The translations under genes and the position numbers were made by a program. A stretch of DNA of 64,000 nt from Melastoma dodecandrum (taxonomy: Eukaryota; Streptophyta; Magnoliopsida; Myrtales; Melastomataceae). Where the stretch lies: contig JARUPY010000577.1 in the NCBI GenBank assembly GCA_029817715.1, positions 47,536 through 111,535 on the forward strand, written 5' to 3'. The notes beneath the pieces are model-generated. The model searched no databases, was not told the DNA's origin, and saw nothing but the letters and a program-made list of their open reading frames with translations. Shown here piece after piece: positions 31,564 through 42,029 of the stretch. How positions within the stretch are numbered: the first letter of the stretch is position 1; each line of letters begins with the position of its first letter.

Positions 31564-33648
31564 ATGTACGCGGATCGAGTTGAAGCGGAGGGGAAGGTTT
31601 CCGCGAGGGATCGTCTCAATGGGAACTCCTTCGCCGGAGACCCCTCTCGCCGCCGTCAATTTACTGGAAAGAGGTTTTTATTCGCAGCTCTTTCTGGATG
31701 TTTATATGTTCCCGAATCGGTTTTATCGTGTGGGGTCTGGTGTTGTTGGTGATGATCTGGGACTTGTATTTGTTTGATTTTTTTGGGGGGTCCGTGAGTG
31801 GTGGTCGGATTCAGCAGAGTGAATGTGATTGTCTCCGGGGGTGTTAGAGGTAGTTCTAGTGGCCCTTTGTTGTCGGGTTGTTGAGGAGACCATCCTGGCC
31901 GTGGTTCTTGATGGTTTAGGGGATTCAATTGTATGGATGCCTAAGTTCATGTGGAAATTTCATCCCACGTCAGTTTGACAAACAGTAGTTTTTTTTTTTA
32001 AGCGCTATTGCCGAGTCTGTCTCTAGTCCCTTTCCATAAATGTATGTTTGGGTTTATTGTTTTTATTTTCTCCCAATTTCAAGGGCCTTTGATCAAATGT
32101 ATTTGTGATTCGGTTGATCTCCTACCATCAGCTTTCTATCCATGGAATGATGTGTTTACTGAAGTGCTGCTTATTTCTGCAGACAGAGAGAAGATGATAA
32201 ATGGGAACACGACCTCTTTGAGAAGAATAATAATCGCCAGCTCACAAGTAGTTTTAACCTCCATTGTTTTCATGACTTCTATCCCCAATTTATTTGGATA
32301 TCAAATGGACGTGACATAATGTTTTTTTAGGTATACGTGGAGATCGCCAAGTTGGTGCCCGTGACCTGCGTTTAAAGCTTCAAAGGAAGGGATTGCAGCC
32401 AACATCACAAGGAGTAAAAGGGTCAGCTCCTGGCGCTCGCGATCTACGGGAAAAGCTATCTGGAGTAGTTACCTCACCGCCAACGAGGACTGAAGTGACC
32501 AAACCCAAAGTGGCGCCAGAGGCTACTAAACGCTTGAGGAGAACTGTTGGAGATGGAGCTTCTACAGAGGAGACAAAAGCAGTTTCAGCTTCAGCTGCTA
32601 GGAAAAAACCAGCCCAAAAGGCACAACTCTTCACCTGAAACAGCCACAGTCATCTTTTAGCTGAATTAGCTTAGGTGGTGTGCAAAGTTAATTGGTGATC
32701 TATATGACACGGGGATGACACTTTTGCACGCACAATTCATATCAGTTATTCACTGGGGTTGACATTAATCTCTGTGAAGTGCATTAAATAAACTTTTTTT
32801 GGTTAAATTGCTTTTTCTCCATTCTTAAAGAACTAGGCGTATGTTAATGTTGGTCTTGGTGCTGCTTGTTGCTATACTTTCCTCAATGCTAGAGAATTTA
32901 CATTGCAAACATAGTACAGTTTTGGGGTGACATTTAACAGGTTTCTTTCTGACTGCAGGCTGATGTTGACGGTTTCCTTCGGTCATTGGGTCTTGAAAAG
33001 TATTCAATCACCTTCCAAGCCGAAGAAGTACATAATTCTGGTGTTCATAATTTCTGTTTTTTGGAATAATTGAGCTTAGTATGCTAGATTCAGGTGATCG
33101 GCGGTATTTTGTGTTCAATAGGTTGATATGACAGCTCTTCTTCACATGAATGATGATGATCTCAAGGCCTTGGGAATTCCAATGGTAAGCACAATAACCT
33201 GAACCTAGCACTGACTTTTTGGTGTATCTGGTTCCTTGAAATCAAACAATGATCTGATTGGACCATCTCCTCTCAAATTTTTTTTTGTTGCTGCTGAATG
33301 AGACTGATTGCGGCATATTATCTTCAGATGCATCACCTGTTTCAATGATGCTGTGTATTTTCTAGTTATTTCTTACCATTGATTTTTATTGCTGTTGCAT
33401 CTCTCTGGATCCCTGTGGTGCCAACTTTGGACCTTGTCGTGTTCTGGTTGCCCAGTGATGGATTACTCTCTTTAGTTTTCTGAGATTTATGCGTAAAAGT
33501 GCTATTTCTGTATATGGTTTTAATGCTTAGTAATTCCCATCTATGGTCAGCGAGTTTGCTTTCCAAGCCGTTCTCAAACACTTTAGTTGGTTTTTGTTTA
33601 CAGGGTCCTCGAAAGAAGATACTCCTGGCCCTCGAATCTAAAGAATGA
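31564..33648 (+). CDS. SAM-domain protein
   Basis: Six exons (31564-31673, 32183-32247, 32331-32620, 32959-33027, 33122-33184, 33604-33648) give 213 residues. The start MYADRVEAEGKVSARDRLNG, the middle KWEHDLFE and GARDLRLKLQRK, and RDLREKLSG are conserved in a small plant family. The last three exons form a sterile alpha motif: VDGFLRSLGLEKYSITFQAEE, MTALLHMNDDDLKALGIPMG, PRKKILLAL. SAM domains mediate protein-protein or RNA contacts; the role of this family is not known to me. Intron 3 needs a GC donor of poor quality (AAAAG|GCACAA); reading through gives a stop at 32636-32638 and a form lacking the SAM domain. Confidence 0.85.
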
Positions 33649-34709
33649 GTATATGCCAACAAAAGGTCAGCATTCAGTTTCATCTCCTCTCTTGTTGAGA
33701 TTTCTCTCATCCCCTTATTATATCATCCACTCCCTTGCTCTGACTGAATGTCTTTATCTTTCCAGGCCTAAATATGCGGTCAAATTTTTAACCGTGAGGA
33801 AGAAGTTTAGTTACTCCCATGGAAAGAGCTTCAATCAGCTATATGCTTGCAGTGGGAATGGAAGATGTAAGGTTCTAGGTTTTATGCTTTGGGGGGTTGG
33901 CAGAGATTGGCGAGACGCATGCAGGCAGTAGCAACATATGTTATTGGTCTTTTGGGTGTTTTTAAGTAAGTTGACGTGCTTCTGAGTTATGATTTTTATT
34001 CAGATCCTTAATGCTATGATCCCATCTTATCTTTTCGTTATCATTCCTCTTCCCTAGACCCAAAATTGCCTTAGACCCCAGCAGCACAAATACCAACAGG
34101 AATGGCTCACATTACGGTAAAAGCTTAAGTACGTGAACATTGGCTGTGGCTTTACAGAATGAGCGGTAGATGGATGACAAAATTCATAGTCCCTCAGCAC
34201 AGACATGAAGCCGTCAAGGTGGTGCCGCAAAACTGGTTTTTCGGAATTAGCTCAATTAGGACACAGACGAATCAGAGGATGTGGCTTCATGCACCCGCCT
34301 GGAAGTCTTGGAGAATCAGTGCCATGCTTCAGTATATGGGCGTCGCTATATAGTTTCCTCTCCATTTTCGACTTCCATGCCAAGTATTTCCTACTTTCTT
34401 GCCTGTATCTCTTCCATTCCCCCCAAAAAGCAGCTTCTGTGACAACATAAAGCCAGTCCCAGTCTTGGAAAAGCTTGGCAAGATCTGAAATACCTACTGA
34501 ATAAACCACAAAACAATTCTCGAACGAGTAATAGCTGATGAATGTAATAGACGGATCAAAAGAGGCATCTTCAGCCAGAGAGATCTTGCTTGCTTGCCAA
34601 GGGGAGCATGAAATCCATATAAATTAACATTGGTCCCTAATAAAAGGTCAAAAGGGCCAGCTGAGCATTTTGATAAATGGCACATTCAAGAAACTAGCAT
34701 TGTACATAC
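33649..34709. other. 3' flank of SAM gene; unassigned minus-strand reading frame
   Basis: No firm gene. On the minus strand about 34250-34640 holds a long open stretch with protein-like composition (for example FDPSITFISYYSFENCF, WKRYRQESRKYLAWKSKM) that I cannot assign. It may be a relic joined to the PIG-S pseudogene or an unrelated fragment. Confidence 0.35.
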
Positions 34710-35670
34710 CAGTCATAAACCCAACTATGTTGATCTGCATTAAGCAAATTGAACGAGAGCACAATATTCCCATCAGCTCCATTCAACAGGCATAAACTCT
34801 CCAGGAACCAGTCCATTATCATTGCCTCCATTAGAAAACACACCTTAAAGAAAATCTCCACAGTATTCGCCACTGCCTCCTCTTCCATTACCGTCCCAGA
34901 AATCATCCTGACTATATTCCTCACCCGGCCGCGTACACATTGTCATTAATTACCACGACAGTATATGCAACCTCAAAATCCCCTCCAACTCATCATCCAC
35001 GATCTAATCATCCGGACTAAAATCAATACCGCTAATCTCCCCACACCAATGCTTCTTGTCCCAGACCTCTAACACACTCATCACCAGCTCCGACCAAAAC
35101 GTCTGTGCCAAGCCTCGGGGGCGAACCTTCTCATACGATCATCAATTGAAGCCTTCAGGCCCTCGACACGGCCATTCAGGTCTGGCATATTCCAAAATTA
35201 TGGGCTGAATACCATTTTAAAGCTTTTGACTCTGATAATGATATCATGTTAGAAATCATGGGCGGAGTTTTTCTCTCCTGAAAGCAAGTCAATAGAGAAG
35301 GGCATTCATTCCTAACATTTTAAAGCTTTTAGCTCCGATTTAGCTACGCGATGGAGATTAACCTCAACACGGTAACGCGAAATCGAAACATTTGAAAACC
35401 GCGCGTAATCGATACGGGAACTGAGGCGGACAAGGTTCGATCCTCCGGGAGATCAAATAGATGTCGTCGAACGGCAGAGGCGCGCGGTAGATCTCGATCG
35501 ATTTCTAGAGGAGAGGGAAGCCTAACTAACAGGAACGACACGAGGACAGAGAATGTGAGGTGGACACCGGGCTTCTTCTTACGCATTGTGTTCGCATCGT
35601 ACTCTAGAGGCGGCGGCGGAGGTGATGGACCGCCGGCGGGAGCTGCCGGGGACGGTGAGATTTCCGCCAT
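34710..35670 (-). pseudogene. PIG-S (GPI transamidase subunit) pseudogene
   Basis: The minus strand begins with MAEISPSP and a short proline-rich run, then TMRKKKPGVHLTFSVLVSFLL, the cytosolic start and first membrane helix of plant PIG-S. A frameshift follows; the next frame reads KSIEIYRAPLPFDDI. Further down, in several frames, come AYTVVVINDNVYAAG, VMEEEAVANTVEIFFKV, NDNGLVPGEFMPV and GADGNIVLSFNLLNAD, all PIG-S segments, ending at an intact splice donor after WVYDW. At least three frameshifts and several stops break the frame, and the rest of the gene is missing. Because an intron donor is kept, this is a truncated genomic copy, not a retrocopy. PIG-S is part of the ER complex that attaches GPI anchors. 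Confidence 0.75.
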
Positions 35671-36609
35671 TACCGTAGTTACTACAATTTCCAAAACACG
35701 GCCGATGTCCCTCTCTACCAACGATCCAGATCTATCCACGTTTCTCAACGGGTCGGATCGACGGATGATAATTGCTACGCGTTTAACAAATGCGAAGACG
35801 TCGACCTTTTCCAGTGATGGGCTCCGCTCAGGCCCAAAATCTCCTTCCTCTGCTTCTCCGTCTTCGTCATTTCTTCTGCCCTCACCGTTTTTTGCACGCC
35901 GCTCCTCTCATCCTGATAAATACATTAACGTCTATTACTTAATCAATTAATTAATATTATTTTTTGTGCGTGTGAAATCCGTCGCTCCCAACCGAAAGCG
36001 GGGGTCGTCTTCTCCGACTTTACAACGGCGGCGTTTTTTCTTACGGTCTCCGGAGCCGGTCGATTCGAGGTGCCATTTGGGGTTTTTCTTCCATTCGATC
36101 CGTCGATTGTGGTCGTTCTTTCCTTCGATCGCCGTTGATTGCGTTCGGCGGCGTTTGTTTGGTTTTGTTAATGGATTGCTAGTCGGTTATGGTTCTTTTA
36201 GGGGAAGGGATTGGTGGTCGGAGGAAGCGAGAGCGATGATGACTGTTGGGGGTGTTGGGGGGGAGGGTTCTCCGGGGAGGGGTTGTTCTTGAAGCTTCTT
36301 TAGGAGGGGGAGAGGGAGTCTGGGTGGGACTTTGAATCGGATGATTCCGGTGCCTGCGATGTTTACTTGTTCTACTGTTTATGATATTTGTTGGGAGAGA
36401 GGGGTTGATTCCTTTTGGTGGAATTCCTTCCGTTTCAACAGAAGGAAGGATTTGTTATGACCTTGGAAATTGGTTTACTTGCGTGGTTCGACGCTATTTT
36501 GACTATCGTGAAGTTAGTACTTTGCTTTCAATCCCAATGATTCTTTTGTTTGGTATCTTTTCCTTTTGTGTTCTTAGTTAAAGAGGGATTGTGTTCGCAC
36601 GGCACAAGA
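35671..36609 (+). other. Upstream region and 5' UTR of the RING (RNF4-like) gene
   Basis: GC-rich to T-rich stretch with no supported coding exon. It would hold the promoter and a 5' UTR, perhaps with an intron ending near 36585 (GTTCTTAG before the exon with the start codon). A 108-codon frame at 35966-36292 has no conserved features. Confidence 0.4.
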
Positions 36610-37862
36610 ATGAGCAGCCAGGTGAACAGAAGTCCTGTTAGGGGCTATAGGCGTAGGAAGGCTGCATTGAATTTGGATTTGAACACTGAGCCAGTGACTG
36701 AAAATCGGGACCAGGAAGGCACTTCCAATCAGGGAACTTCTCTGCTGTTGGAAGCTGTTGTCCAGGGGCAAGCTGAATATCATGCCACAATTGATGTCGA
36801 GGAACTGAACGATGATGTTGCCTTTTGCTCGCCTACAGCATTTGCTGAAGTATGATTAACATAGTGTTCATGCTTTCTTCTTTATTTGGTGCTCGTGTTT
36901 CATTTTTTGTGGGTTCCTTCTATTGATCATCTCACATTTGCAGGCCAAAAGAAAAGCTAGAAGGAACCAAGGAGTGAATGAAGTAGTTGATGTCGAATCA
37001 GGTGTTTATCTATTTTCTCCCTTCTTCAGTCTAGCATAATGTAGATTTTAAATTCGCTGATTAGATGGATCTTCCTTAAGAATGGGTGTGACTGTGATGG
37101 TTCGTTTTTTGGCTATCACGTGCTTCAACCTTTCTTACCGTTACCTTTGTTATGCTCCTGTCTACAGCTTTTGAGTTTCTGTATGAGGAGGTGCTGGCTT
37201 TCCCTCTCCTTAACTAGGTTTCTCTTTGTTGTTTTCAGATGATCTTTTCATGAGTCTCGGCCCAGTGAATAATAAGCGTAGAAGAGGCGCTGGTGTTACA
37301 CACCAAGAGATTGTTTTTGGTGATCTTTACATTAACTTGGACAGCAACAACAAATCTTCGGTAATTTTACTTCTAATCTCTATCTCTTTTTGGCTTTTAA
37401 TTTATGTTCTCTTTGTGGCATAAACAACTTTGTGGCCCATTTGTGAATAGATGCTCCTTCATTCATTGCTATGATTGTCCTGCTGTGGCATTTCTGGTTG
37501 ATATTTATCGAGGGGCTACTGGATGTGAATGTCGGTGATGCCATTGAAAATTGAAATAGGGTGCTTGTTTGACAGTTAAATTGGTTTTGGAAGTATAATT
37601 TACTTTCATATGGTTTTATTTGCAGAGGGAGTCGTCTGTGAAGCCTGTTTCACCCCCGCCACCTCCAAAAGAACCAACCTTCAGCTGTCCAATATGCATG
37701 GGACCATTTGTGGAGGAGACATCAACAAAATGTGGGCATATATTTTGTAAAGGCTGTATTAGAACTGCAATATCTGCACAAACGAAATGCCCCACTTGCC
37801 GGAAAAAGGTTGTCATGAAAGATTTGATCAGAATCTTTCTCCCAGCAACCACAACGAGTTGA
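36610..37862 (+). CDS. RING E3 ligase, RNF4/Slx8-like
   Basis: Four exons (36610-36849, 36944-37001, 37239-37360, 37626-37862) give 218 residues. The N-terminal part is basic then acidic and carries short hydrophobic-acidic stretches (ALNLDLNTEP, ATIDVEELNDDVAF, EVVDVES) that could be SUMO-interacting motifs. The C-terminus is a C3HC4 RING at about 161-201: FSCPICMGPF, CGHIFCKGCI, CPTCRKKV, and ends shortly after. Size and layout resemble RNF4 and the fission-yeast Slx8-Rfp SUMO-targeted ligases, the usual database name for these plant proteins. Substrate specificity is an inference. Confidence 0.85.
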
Positions 37863-38729
37863 AGGTGAGGCTAATCTTTCTGGTGATTTTAGTTCAAATT
37901 GATGGCTTTCCCAGGCCACACATTGCATGATCCCAACCATTTGAAAGCAGCTGCGGTGGGATGCTCTTTGAATTACTGAGAGTGAATTTCTTTTCAACTC
38001 TCCTGGGTGCTTCCCAGTAATGTATGGGCAAGCTTTCTTCCCGATCTATAGTATGTTGTGAGGATGCAGTCAGTACTTGCTTCCAACATCACATGACCTT
38101 GGGTCTTCTTCAATGCAGGGCTCCAGTGTATGACATGTTTTGGGGAGAGGAAGCGCAAGATCGTTTCTTCGGACTTGGGTTTTACAGGAGTTCTAAGGGT
38201 GGTTACAGTTGTTGTACTGAATGTGTAGTAAGAATTACTGTTGGTTAATCTAATTTTTAAATTATATGTGTACTGTGGTCTGGCGATGAGGAGTTTTAGG
38301 TATCAGACTCTGAAAAGTGACTAATTTAAGACCAGGAATAACAATTGCTTGGATTCTAGTTTCCGTTTCTCCTTCACACCTTACACTCAACGTAACAGGA
38401 AGACTTGACATGTTGCTCCCAGGGGGGTACATGCTGTGTTCCGACAAGAGTAATGTTACCAATTCAAGACGTTCGGACGATCCAAAACTGAGTAAGAAGA
38501 GTGTGAGTTAAGACTCTGTACCTAAATTAAAACTATAATTCATTAACAAGGAATTGAGATCTAGACCAACTAAAGCTTCAAAAGCCATCCTCAGTCGGAA
38601 TAGATATGTGGCCTGCCCCATCAGCTCGATGCATACGCATTTGTTCATTGCTACTCCCCACTAAAGCAACATTTTCACGTTGGGTTGCTATCGGAACTAT
38701 TTTTTGGATGGTGGTGAAATAGCTTCTGA
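37863..38729. other. Convergent 3' flanks of RNF4-like and DPM3 genes
   Basis: Presumed 3' UTRs of the two genes; no further gene recognised. Confidence 0.4.
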
Positions 38730-39697
38730 CTAGTCAGGACCAACATCAACCCCTCTTTGCTTCAAGAACTCCTTTGCCTCGGAAATATCCTAGAATGACA
38801 GACGGCACATTAGAGGTACAATATGCATATAAAATCTCTCAAGATGCAACTAGTGCAATATCCACAATTACTTCGGTATTACTGAGACTGAATCAGTCAA
38901 TGATAACTGGGCCATGCTTTGAGAAATAAACAACCCACGAAGATGAATGAATGCTCTATCAAGTTTCTGGAAAGGAATGGATGAGCCCCAACAGTGCCTA
39001 AATTCTAATGACATAACTGTTCAATACTACAATTTTAGGGAACACTACATATCTTGATTTCATGGTAAAACATATCTCCAACCGCACCCGCCCCCCAAAA
39101 CAAAATTAGACCCCCCAAACACTACATATGTTCATTTTCAGCAATGTAACCACTGCCTGTAGAACTCTCTGCAGGATCTATTAGAAAATCTTTTAGTCGT
39201 AAAATTGCAACTTGGCCTCGGCCACAACTCAAGACGTTGTTTGATGTTGCATAAACAAGCCTACTAACACCCAACACAACAGTCAAACTGGTCGAGTCAA
39301 AAAGCGAACCCAACTCCTTAAGCAGGAGATCAATCGTTCATCGCATTGTGATATGATAAACTCGTAAACATACGCTTATGCTCTCCAAAGAAAAGTACCT
39401 GCTGCAACAGCATGGCTTCGTGAGGACAAGTAGGAAATTGCATGAGCCCAATCCCAACCATGAACAAGCCGTAGCAACCCAACGAGATGACTAAATATAC
39501 GGGCAACTAAACCAGAACGCAATCATCATATTTCAGAGGTCAGTCAATACATTGGACAAGAAAATTGAGAAACAAGGAAATCAGATCGTTCTCACCAACC
39601 AAGACTGATCCCGAGGAACTACAGACATCTGCAGCAGGCCTACCCAAACTGCGAAAACCGCCATCAACAAGCTAAGGATCTTGAATATGTGCTTCAT
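38730..39697 (-). CDS. DPM3: Dolichol-phosphate mannosyltransferase subunit 3
   Basis: Three exons on the minus strand (39697-39596, 39506-39399, 38789-38730) give 89 residues, the same length as Arabidopsis DPMS3. Exon 1 encodes MKHIFKILSLLMAVFAVWVG with the first membrane helix, exon 2 a second helix (YLVISLGCYGLFMVGIGLM) followed by FPTCPHEAMLLQQ, exon 3 the conserved DISEAKEFLKQRGVDVG tail. DPM3 is a small ER membrane protein that tethers and stabilises the catalytic DPM1 subunit, which makes dolichol-phosphate-mannose for N-glycosylation and GPI anchors. All exon phases are zero. The frame was too split to show as one open frame. Confidence 0.93.
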
Positions 39698-40635
39698 CAA
39701 GATTTCTACAACCTAAGGCACGGATCGCAAAAAACACACCGCCGAATCAGCAGGCAACGTTCCAGCACCCGACAAAAACATCGACGATTTTTAACTCCGC
39801 CCGCCGAGGGGCAGAGATCACGACTCACAGAGAGAAGCTCCAATTGAACGATCAGACACCGTCCGCCCCGTGCCGTCGGTGATCGGAGCCACAGCAAACA
39901 GCTCGCCGTGGCAGATTCTCTGCAAGAGCCGCCGGAAAATCTCCTCGATGCGGCCACGGATTAGACGACTTCTCTATTCTTTGCTGGGGAAGAGAATTTC
40001 GTAATAGTCCATAATATTTTAATATTCATGCAATTTAGTCCCCGAAAAGATCACCTTCCCTTAGCTCCCTGCTGCCGAGGAAGTACCGGGAGCACATCGT
40101 CCTCAGTCCAGGATCGAATTGCGAGAAGACATAGCAGAGTGCGCGACTACGAAAGGAACTCGACCGCTCCTCGGACTTGATAAGGACATAGAACGGTCGG
40201 CCAGAGTTCGGATTAATGGATGAATATTTCAATCCCTTAGTAGCATCATTATTTTACAAGTGATCTGTCCATGATAAGCAATGCAATCAATGGAAGGGGG
40301 AGCCATGCCTTGAGTACTTACTCATACTTACAATAAATAGTTAGGAGATTCACCAAACGGCGGAACCTTGATTAATAGATGTTTAGGAATGGGGGAAAAA
40401 TGGATACTGACCAGCCACTGCCAAAATGTTCAAAATTCATTCTTGGCTGGCATTTCTCAGTTCCATGACCGGAAAATGAGGGAGACTACGGCTCTCGACC
40501 TTCTGGCTCGGCATCACCGGAAGTGGACAACGAGTCATGCCCTCCACCGTTGCTGTCCCAGTCACCGTTCTCCCGGACTGGCTCGAACTTCTTCTCTGAT
40601 CCCACTCCGACCCTTCTCCTTTGCTTTGCAGGGTG
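39698..40635. other. DPM3 promoter and APD1 3' flank
   Basis: Holds the DPM3 upstream region (GC-rich, 39700-39960) and the presumed 3' UTR of the APD1-like gene. No further gene seen. Confidence 0.4.
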
Positions 40636-42029
40636 TTAAGGATGTAAAAAATAATTAGGGCTGTTGTACAGCAGTTTAGGAACGGGATTAAAAGGGCTTA
40701 TTGCGATCGTCGAAAGGGAAAGATTACTCTTATTGGTAATCGCGTGTCGGGTCATTGCCAGGAATTCGTCCCAGTTTAGCTCTCGGAGCTCCCTTTTCTC
40801 TTCCTCCGGAAGTTCAAAGTTCGGTTCTCTACCGCACATGAAAGCAGCCCTGCATCAAGAGCTTATCATCGCAGGTAAAAAACTAATACTCCAACCGAAA
40901 AGATGCAGGCAATGCCAGTACTTCGCGAATACCAGTAAAACAGTCTATGTAGGAAGTGCGGACCACTGTTGAAAAGAGTCCTCCATAGGAACCGGCAAGG
41001 TCGAAGTTATGTTCATGGGGAGGATGCCTAGAATGCATACCAAATGGCTATCGATACTAGTCCACTAAATCATGACAATGAGCCTCTGTGAGCACACCTG
41101 TCATAGAGATGAGCAGCCTCCACTTGGGAGCCAACAGTACCCAAGTGTATCTGCTTCTTGTCGACTTTGATCGCGGCCTGCCACTTCATGTTTTTGAAGT
41201 ACACCCCTCTCATCAGACATGGTTCCTGGTTCTGACGATGTTTCCTTCTGTGCGGCTTTCTCCTTTTGACAGCTGGTTCTGCACACATTCAATCTTTCCT
41301 TACACATAGCGAAGACGAAAGGACCATTCCCACCATGGTTGCTACACGTAACAAAACTTCACGCTTTCCGCACAAAATAATGAGCACTAGCAATTACATC
41401 AAGAATATAGAGAGAAACGATGCACAACTGCAACTGATGAAAAAAGGGACACGTCTCTGGGATGATGCTGAAATATCAATGAGAAAGCATACGTATGAAT
41501 CCACGAACCTGGAAACAGTTGATCACACGGTTCTACTAATGGGATAAATCCAGATCCGTGTGAAGACTCCGAACCTCTTCCAGCAACAAGTTTCTGGATA
41601 CAGGCAAGAGACAAACAAGATGTAAGAGGAATGATTTGCCGAAACACCATGTGTATATAATCGATGCGGGGATTGATCTATCAGTTCTTCCGGATAAAGT
41701 CAGCTTTGACAAGTTTATTGAGAGTTTGCAAAAGTTCATAAAATGAGGAAAAGGCCGTCTTCACATCATCTTGTTGTTTGTTATCTTGTAAAGGCAAAGG
41801 ATGCACTGCAACAGCCTTCAAGCTTTGACTGGAGTCGTTAGGCGCAATCCCGTCGGTGGACTTTATAATAGGATCAAGGAAGCAGCTTCTGCCTGGAAAT
41901 ACCGACACAAAAGAGTGGAACATATTCAAGGTTGATGCAAACTACTGAATTGAAGCGAGATGCGAGGTGATGTCAGACAACCATACCAGAACAAAGTCCT
42001 AAAAGCCGGCGCCTTCTTAAGCTCACCAT
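40636..42029 (-). CDS. AP2/ERF-domain protein, APD1-like
   Basis: Five exons on the minus strand (42029-41987, 41892-41765, 41593-41509, 41278-41098, 40849-40636) give 216 residues. The start is MVSLRRRRLLGLCSG. The middle has KAVAVHPLPLQDNKQQDD, then a basic stretch KRRKPHRRKHRQNQ before a divergent AP2 domain: CLMRGVYFKNMKWQAAIKVD, QIHLGTVGSQVEAAHLYDRA, followed by MCGREPNFELPEEEKREL and WDEFLAMTRHAI. This layout matches Arabidopsis At4g13040 (APD1), an atypical AP2 protein reported to support salicylate-dependent defence. The C-terminal about 30 residues after AITNK are not conserved, so the last exon may be read past a missed splice site. Confidence 0.85.
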
